DNA of 64,000 nucleotides, from contig OY856409.1 of NCBI GenBank assembly GCA_963693085.1, positions 524,915,303 through 524,979,302 of the forward strand, given 5' to 3'. Shown piece after piece: positions 1-10,993 of the stretch; positions within the stretch are counted from its first letter, which is position 1; the number at the start of each line of letters is the position of its first letter. The position numbers were made by a program, and so were the translations under genes. The notes beneath the pieces were generated by a model that worked only from the letters and a program-made list of their open reading frames with translations, ran no database searches and was not told the DNA's origin. This DNA comes from Alisma plantago-aquatica. Taxonomy: Eukaryota > Streptophyta > Magnoliopsida > Alismatales > Alismataceae.

Positions 1-128
1 TGGGTATGTAGACCAAGATGGAATAATAAATAAATGCACAACCACCATGCATAGATAATTAGGGTTATTGGCCATAACCACACTATACATTCACCATCAA
101 AATCATCTTTTAGGGAGATGCATTAAAT

Positions 129-131
<3 letters not shown>

Positions 132-160
<29 letters not shown>
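132..160. repeat. (TA)n microsatellite
   Basis: Uninterrupted run of about 14 TA units in the leader of the copia-like element. Of little functional meaning. Confidence 0.95.
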
Positions 161-162
<2 letters not shown>

Positions 163-285
163 TTTGGTATTATATGTTGCCTTTGATCAAACATTAATAT
201 TGGCATCATATAATAATAAATAAATGATAAAAAACAAAATTTTGATCATATCAATTATCCCAAAATATAGTAGATTGACATGGAA

Positions 286-294
286 CTGATACCA
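286..294 (-). other. Primer binding site, initiator-Met tRNA type
   Basis: On the minus strand TGGTATCAG begins one base after the LTR end (...CCCTACA). This is the first nine bases of the tRNA-iMet PBS used by most plant Ty1/copia elements (TGGTATCAGAGC). The following bases no longer match, so the site has decayed or is shortened. Confidence 0.6.
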
Positions 295-804
295 CTGTAG
301 GGAAATATGGCATCAGATAGGCAGTGGAAACAAAAATTTAACTATAATATTCCCATTAAACCAGCTAATCGCATCAATAACTATATACTGAAAAGGATGG
401 TTTTGAGGATATACCTGGTCCTAGAGCAAGTTTAGCAACAATATCCTCATCATTGTAGTCGTGAAGCTGTCTTCTAGTTGCACTCAGACAGCATCTGCAG
501 CAGCTCCAGTCTCTACCACAGACATCAGGCTGATGTTGTCCTCCTAGTGGGAAAAGTATCCATGCCTCTAGAGAAGTCCACACAGACAACCTAGAACTCT
601 TGTCATTCTTATAGAACGGACAGGAAGGAGTTGTCCCTCCCGTTAGTGTACTAGTCAACAACTTTCTCTCCCACAATTGTTCTCCCATGCTATCCCTCCC
701 TTTATCGGGTAGGACTTGTTCAGGTTCTCTCAGCTACCACAACCAGAGAAGATAAACAATTATCATAGCAAATTGGTATGTCTGAGAAGCCCCCAGTACC
801 CCTC

Positions 805-812
805 TATATATA
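805..812 (-). promoter_or_regulatory. Probable TATA box of the copia-like LTR
   Basis: CCTCTATATATAGGAGG is nearly palindromic, so a TATA box can be read on either strand; LTR orientation makes the minus strand the meaningful one. About 1.5 kb of U3 would precede it and about 0.5 kb of R-U5 would follow. Confidence 0.45.
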
Positions 813-1096
813 GGAGGGTTAGGGTAGAGGTTTCCAATCTGTGTGGGAGTGGAAGGGACCAAAATATCACAAAAATTTGCAACCTATGAACGGAAAACTG
901 ATTGGTTGGTATGCAAGCTGATTGGTTCACCTAGTAAACTGGCCATTTTGTCATGTTTCCCAATCGCATATGAATTGGAATTCTAATCCAATTAATGCAT
1001 GACATGACATCAGTGCTAATCCTTGATGCAATCAAATTGCACCATGAAATGGGTGTCTTGATACATGAAACGATTGTCTCACAACCACAAATTGAT

Positions 1097-1115
1097 CGGT
1101 TCTCTAAGAGAACCG
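1097..1115. other. Perfect 8-bp hairpin in the LTR
   Basis: CGGTTCTC and GAGAACCG flank a 3-base loop. Nearby sequence carries further GATTGGTT/ACCGGTC words. Similar palindromic blocks occur in the U3 of other LTRs of this window. Confidence 0.7.
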
Positions 1116-2472
1116 GTCATTTCACTCCCCAACTCATCTAGCTTTCAACCAATGCAATATCCAATCAACCTGACACTCCAGTCGGTCATTTCATCACATG
1201 AACTGATTGGTTGGGAGTCTAATTAGTCCATTAATTTTTAAATCGAATACCTAAACACTATAGTAATCAATTTAATTATCATTCATGATCAAAACTCCTT
1301 TTCTAGGTGTATCATATGTGTTTGACCCTATAGGTCCCATATTACGTTGGCAGTAAATGTCCATAACTACTTATGTCATCACGAGCAAAGAGCGGTGCCT
1401 AGCCACACATCATTTATACCGAAGTAAATGGAAAGTTGGAGAACAACTTCAGCCTAGAATCTGTGATTGTTGTTCTAGTGTTTGTATAGTTCCTTAGTCA
1501 CTGATATCTAAATTGAACTTGAGGCATGGACGAATCATCCTATTCAAATTCAATCTGTGTTCGTTGCTACAGTAGACTATTTGAGATATATGTAAGTTCA
1601 ATATCACATATTGATTCACATGTGCATGGCCATGCTTTTTTTAGTCTCTCTAATCAAGTGGCCATGATATCATACTCCCATGGGAGGGACAAATCCCATC
1701 TACATTACTCACAATCATCCCCATGTGTCACAGTGCACCCAATCATCACCTTTATGGCAACCCTTATACAGGATCACAATGGATGATGTCAAAGTATACC
1801 GAATGACATGTGATGAGTGTAGTGACTTCATGTATAAGAACTACAATCACCACCACCACTATAAGAGATGATTCTAACTACCAATTATGGTCTTCACGTA
1901 TCACTCTTATGGTGGGTCTATCTGGTATACTATTCTCTTACAAGTATCTATGTGTTTGGTTTGATTTCACATATCATGCCTGATGGGATTCTGTCATCAA
2001 CCGGTATACACTCTAGTCTTATGTGTTATTGATTTCTATCAACCTTCCACAATAACATCTGACTAGGGGCATAACAAGAATTTATATAGTTTTAACATAT
2101 GTATGATCTCATTGTTAAAGTCATGTATTTGAAGACATACGTCATTGAGTAATATCATTCTCTAGACATCTATTATGTTACTTCATTATCTCATAACTGA
2201 ATAAAATAGAATAAATTGGAAGCTTGCCTTTATTATTAATCAAATCATTTACAAGTTATGTCATTACAATCATCATAGGATTAGCTCTCTGGGCATACAT
2301 ACCAACAACATCCTCATCCTAATCACAACCAGAGAGATCAAACTTCTAGTTATCCTTGTTTGTCAAATTTTTCCAAGTCAAGAAATTAAATGAATTGAAG
2401 AACTATTTGAATATGGAATCATCATTGTGACCCAAACAAGTAAAGCAAAATAAACAAGCAATTATATGTCAA

Positions 2473-3145
2473 CTAGGTTCTTTCAGGTGCAGCCTCCAGA
2501 TCTATAAAATCAGCACCAACCTTGCAGGAAATGTGGGTGATCAAACCACCAATCATGATATCGCTTGATGACTTCTTCTTGATATCGAATAACCTAGTGA
2601 GAATGAAATACCCTACATTGATTTTGTAGTTGTTTACCATTGCCCATAGAAATAAAAGCTCCATCTTCCCACATACTCATTGGGTTTCCTTTTTGGCAAA
2701 AACCCCTCTACTGAGAAGGTGATGGACATAAGAGAAGATGGGATTATGAATGTGTGATGTCCTGGCCTTTTTTTCATTGTGGAAGTCATCATCTATTATC
2801 TCCCTCCAGAAAACATCATTGTAGAATTGTGGAGGATAAGATAAACTACCCCCATAGTGGCATTGAAATCTCTCATAGAATTGTTTGAATGTTAATTTGT
2901 AGCTTTGACCCAAAGTATGGAAATGAATGATAGAAAATGGCTCATGAGGATTTTTTAGGTTAATTGCAACCTTCAATGTAGTAAAAGAACTCATAGGTGA
3001 GTCTGGGATGGGTATTACTCACTGTGCAGTAAGTGTACTTGAGTCTAAGCTCCTTTACCAGACCTAAGATTTCATCTTTGAATCCCAGTGCCTCCATTAT
3101 TTGTTCACATGCAAAGCGTGTAGGGAGAACCCTATGAGTGATCAA
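2473..3145 (-). pseudogene. Athila-type ORF downstream of pol (env-like position), broken
   Basis: Three overlapping minus-strand frames together resemble the plant protein family annotated as Arabidopsis retrotransposon ORF-1 (ATHILA). Recognisable pieces are LTFKQFYERF in the middle frame, and ELLFLWAMVNN followed by IMIGGLITHI in the last, in the order expected. Athila elements carry this ORF after integrase, where other elements have env; its function is not established. At least two frameshifts separate the parts, and the N-terminal portion is missing or too decayed to see. The assignment to the family is firmer than the exact ends. Confidence 0.65.
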
Positions 3146-4033
3146 TGTTTGGTAAGTGGTGTATTCTACCTCTATGATGCTGGACTGAGTGGTGGAGACA
3201 TAGTTGGGAGATGAGGAAGGGTCCTCTCCCCATCAATGTTTGGAGGCTTTCTTGATTGGTGCCATTGGTAGCCTACTTTGTGCTACTGGAACAAGGCACG
3301 CGATGTGTCAAATTAGGGACACTGTGTGTCTTATGTGCGGATGGTGGATGATTTTGAATGACAGGACATATCATGTATTATGTTTCACACGTCGTGTGTT
3401 CTGGAGAGGAAATAAGTTTTAGATTGAGGGCAAAGGAGATATCATGACGTGTATGCTCCAGTCATGTCATGTCTTTTGTGTTGAAAGCGAGCTTGAGGTC
3501 GAGGATGACCTAGATCAAGTGAAAGAGAGGGTGGAAGCTTATTGTAATGACGGAGACAGTGCTTGGCAGAGTCAGGTGTGGAAGAACAACGACTGCTTGC
3601 TTGGGTCTAGATTTGATGATGGCATTCTTGGGAAGATTTGAGGCGAAGGATCTGGTGTTGGTCGAGGTCAGAGATCCTCATGAGGACGGAAGTTTTCGAT
3701 AGAGAATGGTGGCGGGAACAACTCCTCATTGGTGTGTTGTCAAAGATGTACTAGAGATGATGGAGGTGGGGCTGCTTTGGTGGTCAGAGTTGAGGAAGAG
3801 GTGGATCTCATCGACAATGATGGATGCTCGAATAGAGGGTGATGATTTCTATGAATACGGTTGCTAGTGGGGGCACACATGATGTGAGTAATAGAGGAAA
3901 TAGGGTGGTAGTTGGGGATTTGGGGTTAAAAACCCTATTTCTATACCGCGAACATGGCATGTATTGTTAAGTACATGATGTGTTTGTATGTACATATTGG
4001 TTGTTGCTTTTTATTTTTGCCTTGATTTGATGA
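3146..4033 (-). other. Untranslated or decayed region between integrase and Athila ORF
   Basis: No protein homology seen in any frame. The stretch has scattered near-palindromic words of the form ACAYG..CRTGT (for example near 3360-3470 and 3950-3990) like those in the adjoining tandem repeats, which suggests that the repeat array once extended into it. Confidence 0.4.
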
Positions 4034-4450
4034 GGACACACTATGTCGGAATAGATGCACACCGTGTTTGTTTACAACAAAATATTCCTCTTGTAAAGCA
4101 CGTCGTGTGTGAATTTACACATGACATGTAACTTTCCAGTGAAATCCTTGACATTTCTAGGTTGATGGTGACACGTCATGTTTGATTAAAAACACTGCAT
4201 GTAAGTTTCTAGAAGACAGCTAGCATTCAGATGAACAAGATGACATGTCGGGTTTGAATTTCTAGATGCCGTGTGTCTTTCTATCAAACCCTCTGATGCT
4301 CTAAGATGATACATGTCATGTTTGAATTAAAACACGGCGTGTATGATTCCAGAAGATAACCAACATTCAAATGACTTAGCTGACATGCCATGTTTAGATT
4401 TTTGCATGTTGCATGAGTTTCTAGCAAACTGTTTCTAGAATGGCACACGT
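4034..4450 (-). repeat. Tandem repeat, about 140-bp unit, in the 3' region of the Athila-like element
   Basis: Units 4171-4310 and 4311-4450 align along their length. Each has a half-unit substructure with a core such as ACATGTCATGTTTGA, then about 70 bp later ACATGYCRKGTTT. A more diverged third unit covers about 4034-4170. The 3' untranslated regions of plant Tat-lineage gypsy elements are known to hold variable tandem repeats and to seed satellites; this array lies in that position. Confidence 0.7.
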
Positions 4451-4492
4451 TGTGTCTTAAAAAGGACATGTTGTGTCTTAAAAAGGACATGT
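4451..4492 (-). repeat. 21-bp tandem duplication
   Basis: TTGTGTCTTAAAAAGGACATG occurs twice head to tail, directly after the 140-bp repeats. It contains half of the same ACATG word. Confidence 0.8.
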
Positions 4493-4738
4493 CATATCTC
4501 ATTGAATATCAAAAGCACCTGATTTTCTTTTCTCAACACCTGCAATGATGATGATATATGCTCATAGGGGTCTAAATTATTTCATTCAACCATGTAGAAA
4601 CGAAAATTTTCTTGAGCAAATGCAAGTAAAGAAATCTATCTTAAATTTGGGGTCAACTTCTACAAGGTCCTCTGCTTTGAGTCTAGAGTGAGACTGTAGA
4701 CATTAGCATCAAGCATCTAAGAGGGGGAAAGAGGCTCC

Positions 4739-5800
4739 CTAGTCAATTTTATCTCCTTCACTGTATAGTTTGCAGCATTGGCCATTAACTTTGAATGAGG
4801 CTTCTTTCCCTTGCAGCTCCATGGTTCCATAGGGGTAGACCTTCAGCACTAAGAAGGGGTCGGACCACTTAGAACCCAACTTGCCTAGAAAGAATTTGAG
4901 CTTGGAGTTGAATAGAAGCACTATATCTTATTCTTTGAAGTCTATGATATGGATCTTTCTATCATGCCATCTCTTTGTTTTCTCCTTATAGATCTTGTCA
5001 TTTTCATATGCATCTTATCTCATCTCTTTCAGTTCTTGGAGTTATAACAGCCTTTTTTCTCCTACTTCCTTCATGTCATATTGAGAAATTTAATTGCCCA
5101 CAATGCTTTATGCTCAAGTTCTATAGGAAAATGACAAGACTTCCCATAGATCAGCTTGAATTGAGTTCTATTCATAGGTGTCTCGTAAGCTGTCCTATAA
5201 GCCCACGGTGTGTCATCTAATTTCAATGCCCAATCTGCTCTTACGTTAGAGATTGTATTCTCTAAAATTTCCTTCAATTGTCTATTTGAAATCTCAGCTT
5301 GCCCTAAAGTTTGTGGATGGTATGGTGTAGATATATTATGTTTGACACCATGTTTTCTCAGCAAATTATTGAAGTTTCTCTCACTGAAATGACTTCCTCC
5401 ATCTGATATGACTACTCTTGGATCTCCAAATCTTAGAAAAATAATCTTCTCGAATAGCTTCATCACTGGTTTTGCATTCTGAGCTTGAGTGGGAATATCC
5501 TTGACCCACTTTGATACATAGTCACACACCACTAGCATGAACTTGTAGATTCATGAAGAAGGAAATGGGCCCATATAGTCTATGCCCCATACATCAAAAA
5601 CTTCAATATCTACAATTGAGTTCAATGGGTAGCTGATCTTTCTTTGAAATCCCTCTCGATCATTGACACTTATCACAGGCTTTAACAAATGCATGTACAT
5701 CACCGAATAGGGTTGGCCAATAAAAGCATGCAAGTAGAATCTTAGTTGAAGTCTTGTCTACTGTAAAATGTCCTTCATAAGGAATGACATTCTAAAATCA
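4739..5800 (-). pseudogene. Integrase of the Athila-like element (broken)
   Basis: Minus-strand frames show the parts of a Ty3/gypsy integrase in order. The end of the zinc-binding HHCC region (CDKCQ-like) lies near 5660-5780. The catalytic core follows: FDVWGIDYMGPF with the first Asp, then VVISDGGSHF with the second Asp, then the Glu in GQAEISNRQLKEILE. The C-terminal part at 4739-4921 has FNSKLKFFLGKLGSKWSDPF and KVNGQCCK, typical of the Athila/Tat group. All three catalytic acids are visible, but the frame is split at about 5545 and 4950-5070, so no functional enzyme can be made. Confidence 0.85.
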
Positions 5801-6420
5801 CAATTCAAATCTCTTCATTTGGAATACATCTCCTATCATCCCATCAGCACATTGTTTGAACAATAGGGGATCATCCCAGTAGTAAAACTTGACATCATAA
5901 ACTTTTTTTGTTGATAGGTGACATCAGTTGGAAGGCATCATGTGGCTAGATAGTTTGTAAAATCGGCAAACCATGGTGTAACAAGTGAGTTTACCACATG
6001 CAACTTTTCAATGGGTAGATTGTCATCAATAAGAACCTTGTCTTCGGCAGTTGTGGAGAGGCGTGAAAGGTGATCATCTACATCATTTTTTGTCCCCATT
6101 TTGTCTTTGATTTCCAAGTCAAACTTTGTAACAATAGTATCCAACAAATAAGATGGGGTTTGGCATCCTTCTTGCTCATGAGATATCAAATTGTGGCATG
6201 GTCTTTGTATATGATGAGTTTAGACCCCACCAGATATTATCGGAACTTATCAAAAGTATAAACTATAGCAAGAATCTCCTTTTCTATAGTGGCATAATTG
6301 ATTTGAGCATCATCTAAGGTCTTGCTTGCATAATGAATAACATGGAGCTTATTGTCTCACCTTTGTCCTAAGACTACCCCTATGGCTTAATCACTGGCAT
6401 CACACATGATTCAAAAGGAG
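5801..6420 (-). pseudogene. RNase H region of the Athila-like element (broken)
   Basis: The minus strand still spells a gypsy RNase H: a CDAS-like stretch near 6385-6410, then KLHVIHYASKTLDDAQINY in a shifted frame near 6300-6350, and KFDLEIKDKMGTKNDVDDHL in the frame at 5938-6189. Frameshifts and stops separate the pieces. In the family this domain removes the RNA strand during reverse transcription. It sits between RT and integrase, as expected. Confidence 0.75.
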
Positions 6421-7444
6421 CACTCCAGTACGGCGGTTGAATGATGGGGGATGAGATCATATCATCCTTTAATATCTGAAAAGTTGTTTTGCATACTTCA
6501 TTGAATATAAATTCAGCACATTTGGCTAACAAGGAGCAGAGAGGATTTACAATCTTTGAAAAGTCTTTAATGAATATTCTATAGAATCCTGCATGTCCCA
6601 AAAAGTTTTGAACTTCTTTCACTGTTGTTGGAGTTGACATCTTCTCAATAGCTTCAACCTTTGCACTATCAACCTCAATCCCTTTACTTGAAATGATGTG
6701 ACCAAGTATAACCCTAGATTGTACCATAAAATGGCACTTCTCCCAACCGAGAACAAGGTTGACCTATTTACATCATTGCAAACTTTAGTTAAATTCAAAA
6801 AGCAATCATCAAAGGGATTACAATAAACACTGAAATCATCCACAAAAAATTCCATAATCTTTTCTATGAAATCAGAAAACATGGCCATCATGCATCTTTG
6901 GAAAGTAACAGAAGCATTACACAACTCAAAAGGCATTCTCCTATAAGCATATGTCCTATAAGAGCATGTGAAGGTTGTTTTTTCTTGATCGAACGGATAG
7001 ATAGGAATCTGGAAAAAAAATGGAATATTCATCTAAATAACAAAAATAAGAAAGATTGGCAAGTCTCTTCAACAATAAGCCAATGAAGGGTAGGGGGAAA
7101 TGGTCTTTTCTTGTGGATTTATTTAGTTTTCTATAATCAATACACATTCACCACCCAGATACTACCCCTATTTGAATCAATTTATTATTGTCTCCTTTCA
7201 TTACAGTGATTCCTCCCTTTTTAGGTATAACATGTATAGCACTTACCCATGGGTTGTCACTGATAGGATATATTATCCCTACATCTTTTAGGTTAAAAAA
7301 TTCCTTCTTAACAACTTCCATCGTGTTTTGATTTAACCTTATCTGTGGTTTTATGCATGGCTTAGCATCTTCTTCTAGGGCTATGTGGTGCATGCAAATG
7401 GAAGGGCTAATTCCTTTTGGATCATCAATCAAATAACCTATCAC
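6421..7444 (-). pseudogene. Reverse transcriptase of the Athila-like element (broken)
   Basis: The frame ending at 7148 gives the start of the domain (KKEFFNLKDVGIIYPISD, then NPWVSAIHVIPKKGG). The next gives MCIDYRKLNKSTRKDHFPLP. The third gives YRRMPFELCNASVTFQRCM and the catalytic FVDDFSVY. The fourth covers VILGHIISSKGIEVD and FLGHAGFYRIFIKDFSKI. The order and spacing match Ty3/gypsy RT, and the YXDD-type Asp pair is kept as FVDD. At least three frame breaks make it non-functional. Confidence 0.88.
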
Positions 7445-7757
7445 ATCTTTGTACTATATAAGTTCTTTCAACAACTTACCTTCATGTTCTTGAGTCAAAT
7501 TGGTATTTATTATAACAGGAGAAGAAAAATTCTGGTCCAAGAAAGCATACCTAAACCCCGGTGGGAGGGGTTTTAGTTCTACTATTTTTCTGGAGTGGTG
7601 GTGGTGTCACTTGCCTCCTTCTGGGTTTCCACTGCATTGGATGATGAGTTTTATATAGCTTCAAAATTGTCTTCATTGAAAATGATCATTGAGTCTTCTT
7701 TGTCCTCTTCACCTTCAAGATCATCAAAAGCTTGTTCAAGATTGATCTTGTCATCTT
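7445..7757 (-). other. Protease-RT linker of the Athila-like element
   Basis: Minus-strand codons here give an acidic stretch (Asp/Glu and Leu rich), the usual kind of spacer between protease and RT in this group. No separate domain can be recognised. Confidence 0.5.
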
Positions 7758-8125
7758 CTAGAAAATAACAATGCTATCTATCAAATAAAGATATTCCTTA
7801 GTGTTGGGTGCCTTCATAGCATTATAAATATAAAATATTAGAGCTTCCTCTCCAAATCTGACAGTTATTTTCCCTTCTCTAACATCTACAATACAACCTA
7901 CGGTCCAAAGAAATGGTCTCCCAAAAAGGATTGGATTTGCCAGATCTTTGTGCATGTATAGGACTACAAAGTCACAAGGAATGTAGAACTTCCCTATTTG
8001 CAGTGGAATGTCTTCAACAATCCCTCTAGAATATTTAATGGAAAGGTTAGCTAACTATATTGTCATTGATGTTGGTTTCAAGTCTCCCAAATCTAGCTTT
8101 ATCCATAGAGAAAAAAGTATCAAGA

Positions 8126-8136
8126 TGATTCTAGTA
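8126..8136. repeat. Target-site duplication of the SINE (3' side)
   Basis: TGATTCTAGTA here matches TGATGCTAGTA at 8300-8310, one mismatch in 11. Removing one copy restores the protease frame. Confidence 0.75.
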
Positions 8137-8299
8137 CAATGGGGATTAAGAGATAAAGATTTCTTCCCCCCTATCCCATGCCCATGGCGGAGGCCAAACG
8201 CCCGGGAGGGTGGTAAATCAAGGTGGCAACTAGGATTCAAACCCGGGTATCTTTGTTAGGGGACATTGTGTTTGACCACTTGAGCCACTCCCGGTTAGC
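8137..8299 (-). mobile_element. tRNA-derived SINE (about 163 bp)
   Basis: On the minus strand it starts GCTAACCGGGAG and contains an RNA polymerase III A box (TGGCTCAAGTGG, plus-strand 8276-8287) and a B box (GGTTTGAATCC, 8233-8243), the latter matching GGTTCRANTCC at 10 of 11 bases. The body is GC-richer than the surroundings, and the 3' end is AATCCCCATTG rather than a long A tail. Flanking 11-bp direct repeats support insertion by retrotransposition. Non-autonomous: it depends on LINE enzymes. The family name cannot be given from sequence alone. Confidence 0.8.
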
Positions 8300-8310
8300 T
8301 GATGCTAGTA
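8300..8310. repeat. Target-site duplication of the SINE (5' side)
   Basis: TGATGCTAGTA, partner of 8126-8136. It overlaps the codons of the protease active site. Confidence 0.75.
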
Positions 8311-8439
8311 TCAAGATCAACTAATACTTTGTCAAAAGTTGAATCTCCAATTTTGCAAGGGGGAGTGAATGCACCTAGATCATCAAGTTTTTCTGGCAAA
8401 CGGTTCTAAATGATAGAGATTATTCTTTCAGATAGAGTA

Positions 8440-9535
8440 TTGGTTTGGTTACTCGAGCCTCAAGGATGCTTTAGGGATGGTAGTATATAAGGATTGGCGT
8501 TCAAGATAACAAAGACAGATTTCGAGAATAGAAATAGGGGGAACAAGAATTGAGTCTGACGAGATAGTAGGGATCACTGAACCTTAAAAAACCTAGGATC
8601 AGAGGATGCAAAAAAGTTGGGAGATTTCAAAGGGATAGTTAGACAAGAGAAAGGAGGAAATGAGAGGGAAATTGGGATTGGAGAGAATAAATGCTTCTTT
8701 GTGTGATGAAAAAGAAGGAAGGTCAATAAATGGTGTGTAAACGGAAGGTAGGAGAGAACCCAATAGCCACACAATCAGAATCTAACGATGGAGAGAGATT
8801 CCATATAAAAAGGAAATCGTCATGAGAATATTAATCCACAACTTTAGAAAAGCAAGAATTATTGACTTGATATTTAGGATATTGGAGTATTTCAAATGTT
8901 TTTTCTCTCCAAAATCATATAGGGGCTCAAACAAATCTCAACTAATACCAAATTTTCACTTAGGCTAAATTTGATATGTAGAATCCACATTTTACATTAT
9001 TTTCTACTTTTGGGGCCATAATATTTTTAAACTTATCCCATGTTTTCTTTCCTTTTGAAATCATTACATTTAGGATTATTCAATTAATGTGAAACTTGGC
9101 ATCTTAACTAACTGGAACCCAAAGTATCTGATTTTAATATTAGATTTACCTTTTGAGACTTCCTTCTATGAGTTCCAATGCAATTAGAGTTTTAATTCAT
9201 TACCTTTATATTTATTATAACACTACATACAAATCTTCAAAATTCATTATTTTGAGTCATATTATCTCAATATCATTATCAAAGGGGTTAAGGTGTATTA
9301 TATTGCATGATTTTCCATTCTTTATTCATGTATCCCTTAAGTACATTGATTCAATATTAATTTATATCATAGCACAATAGTTATTTCCATTTGAAAATCT
9401 AATTATTATCACATCACATGTATTATCACATTATTGTCCACATGGATTATGTAACAATTGTTTATCAGTGAGCTAGGTGACATATATTACATAATTAATT
9501 AACTCATTCTATACTAGGCCATGGTTAGGTTCCAT
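8440..9535. repeat. Dispersed repeat, copy 1 (about 1.1 kb; partner at 29240-30337)
   Basis: Aligns throughout with 29240-30337. Shared landmarks are GGATATTGGAGTATTT, TCAAAGGGGTTA and GCCATGGTTAGGTTCCATA at the right end. A TATA-like CCATATAAA is kept in both near 8800 and 29590. I see no coding potential and no clear TG...CA ends. It may be an old LTR or leader region, because here it replaces the expected gag of the Athila-like element. Divergence is clearly greater than between the two copies of the large duplication. Confidence 0.65.
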
Positions 9536-10651
9536 ACATACAAGTCATCATATTATCAATGTTCACATATCTAAAAGCATGTCCAGGGTCACAAGTATGC
9601 ATAGTTAGGATTATACCTCATGTTATGTACATTAAACAAGTGTAATAGGATATATTTCTTAACCTTATTTGGTAAATACTAGCTATCCAATCATACTAAC
9701 CTCTCGTCGATATGATTAAGGTTTCAAGAATCAAATTACAACACTCCATTCATTAAAGATGATTTTGCCCCCAAATTCCAACTGTCCTTATACTACCAAC
9801 TAACCGCTCTCTAGCCCTAAAAAGGTTTAACCCAATTAGTCAAACTAAAGCACTTCTAAACTATTAGGATTACATATTCATTTTAATAGTTGTGTCAACT
9901 TAGGTGTGCTTATTATGTACATAAGACATGCATCAAACAAGATTATCGTATACAACTAGGCTTGAGTTTAGATCCTTATTATTCTAACCAAACAACCCTA
10001 TGGTTCACATGAGCATCCAAAAAGTCAGTGAGTACAACTCGTCAGAACTCATGGGGAAAAAGGGTGGGTTCGTTAAACATTTATTTTGAGCCACATGTTC
10101 CTAGTCATCACTCCATACTTCAATACTAAGGTTTGGGATTTCTATTCTAACTAATTCTAGGGTTTTCTCTACTAGAACGTCATACATCCTTTATTGTGGC
10201 GTAGTTCAAGAGAACATCGATAAAATCCAAAGAATACTTTTGTACATATAGTAGTATAATGGAAATAATTCTTTTTTGTGATAGAATCTATTTGTTATAA
10301 AACAAAAGATGGATTCAAAATAAATTTTGAGAACCAAGTCATGATTTGACATATATGATCTCCTTACCAACTACTTTCTCATTCTCCTACCAAATTCCAT
10401 CCTAAAGTCAATACTCATAACATCCAAAGATATATGCCACAAGAATCCTACTTGCAAGGTAAACTAGGGTCTCATCACATAAGGAGTTACCAATCAAGGG
10501 TCTTATATGCTCCTAATAGTATCCAACATCTTTCCTTCATCATCTCATGAACAACTTAGATGAGAGATGTGGTAAACAACTCATTTAGGGTTTCCACTTA
10601 GGGAAAGGGTTCTAACTAGAGGGATAAAAATTAAATTATCAAAAATCGACC
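9536..10651. other. AT-rich DNA without recognisable gene
   Basis: Only short frames and no protein family recognised. If the LTR at 10672 is correctly oriented, this would be the internal region of its minus-strand element, but I see no gag or pol signature to confirm that. Confidence 0.4.
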
Positions 10652-10669
10652 ACCATGGTTGCGATACCA
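10652..10669 (-). other. Degenerate initiator-Met primer binding site
   Basis: The minus strand reads TGGTATCGCAACCATGGT, 15 of 18 bases like the plant tRNA-iMet PBS. It follows two bases after the LTR end CTCCTTACA. It supports reading 10672-11908 as an LTR. Confidence 0.5.
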
Positions 10670-10993
10670 TTTGTAAGGAGTGGGATCGGAGATGGTATGC
10701 ACTCCCTACTCAATTTGAGGAATAAATCCATTGAAACCAAACACACTAACAAGTATGTTGGAATAGGCATATTTTTCACTTCTCAATATAATGGTATTCA
10801 AGAGCAAAGTATAACAATGGACAAAAATGTAATGACTATATTAAATTTCATAAGCTTACATAATAATCTCCCATAAAGTGGCTTATTGTAACATCCCAAG
10901 ATTTGAGGCCTCGGATAAATGATCTTATAGGGAATGATTGGATTACCCATATTACCAAGGTGCACCTCATTTTCCACGAGCCCATCACTAAAG

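Larger units (their letters stand above)
1..295 (-). mobile_element. Start of internal region of a minus-strand copia-like LTR retrotransposon (cut by window edge)
   Basis: Read on the minus strand, this is the sequence just after an LTR and its primer binding site, so the rest of the element lies to the left of the window. It is AT-rich leader sequence with a (TA)n run and no coding region that I can recognise. Placement depends on the adjoining LTR and PBS. Confidence 0.55.
296..2307 (-). repeat. Copia-like LTR (about 2.0 kb)
   Basis: On the minus strand it starts TGTTGGTATGTATGCCC, a common start of plant copia LTRs, and ends CCCTACA just before the PBS, giving TG...CA ends. It contains a TATA box (805-812), a short perfect hairpin at 1097-1115 and only short frames. 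The outer end has an alternative start three bases further out (CAACAACA), so the edge is uncertain by 3 bp. The partner LTR would lie left of the window, so no target-site duplication can be checked. The element lies against the 3' end of the Athila-like element. Confidence 0.6.
7758..8425 (-). pseudogene. Aspartic protease of the Athila-like element, split by a SINE
   Basis: On the minus strand 8311-8425 gives LPEKLDDLGAF, then a CKIGDSTFDKVLVDLDTS-like end whose DLDTS replaces the usual DLGAS active-site motif. After the SINE the frame resumes with LDLGDLKPTSMTI and later ANPILFGRPFL and IVDVREGKITVRFG, the flap and C-terminal part of an Athila protease. Without the SINE and one copy of its target duplication, the two halves align without a gap to the family. 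This places the insertion exactly at the catalytic codons. Aspartic proteases of this type mature the Gag-Pol polyprotein. Confidence 0.82.
2308..8430 (-). mobile_element. Decayed Ty3/gypsy retrotransposon, Athila/Tat group
   Basis: Reading from high to low coordinates the order is protease, reverse transcriptase, RNase H, integrase, a repeat-rich untranslated stretch, then an Athila-type ORF. That order is usual for Athila elements. Every frame is broken. Neither LTR, nor PBS, nor gag was found: homology stops near 8430, where an unrelated repeat begins, and at about 2308, where a copia-like LTR begins. A SINE interrupts the protease. The element is old: stops and frameshifts are spread through all domains. 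Confidence 0.8.

Noticed and set aside
374..688. 104-codon minus-strand frame as a gene
   Set aside because: Lies wholly in the R-U5 side of the copia-like LTR and has no homology; chance frame.
4034..4492. CRISPR-like array
   Set aside because: Adjacent units of about 140 bp without unique spacers, in plant retroelement sequence; an ordinary tandem repeat.
8137..8299. A tRNA gene
   Set aside because: A and B boxes are present, but no cloverleaf arms or CCA-proximal stem can be formed; flanking duplications show a SINE.
8116..8317. AGTATCAAGAT at 8116-8126 and 8307-8317 as target duplication of the SINE
   Set aside because: Perfect 11-mer, but with these ends the protease reading frame is not restored; the overlapping TGATKCTAGTA repeats restore it exactly.
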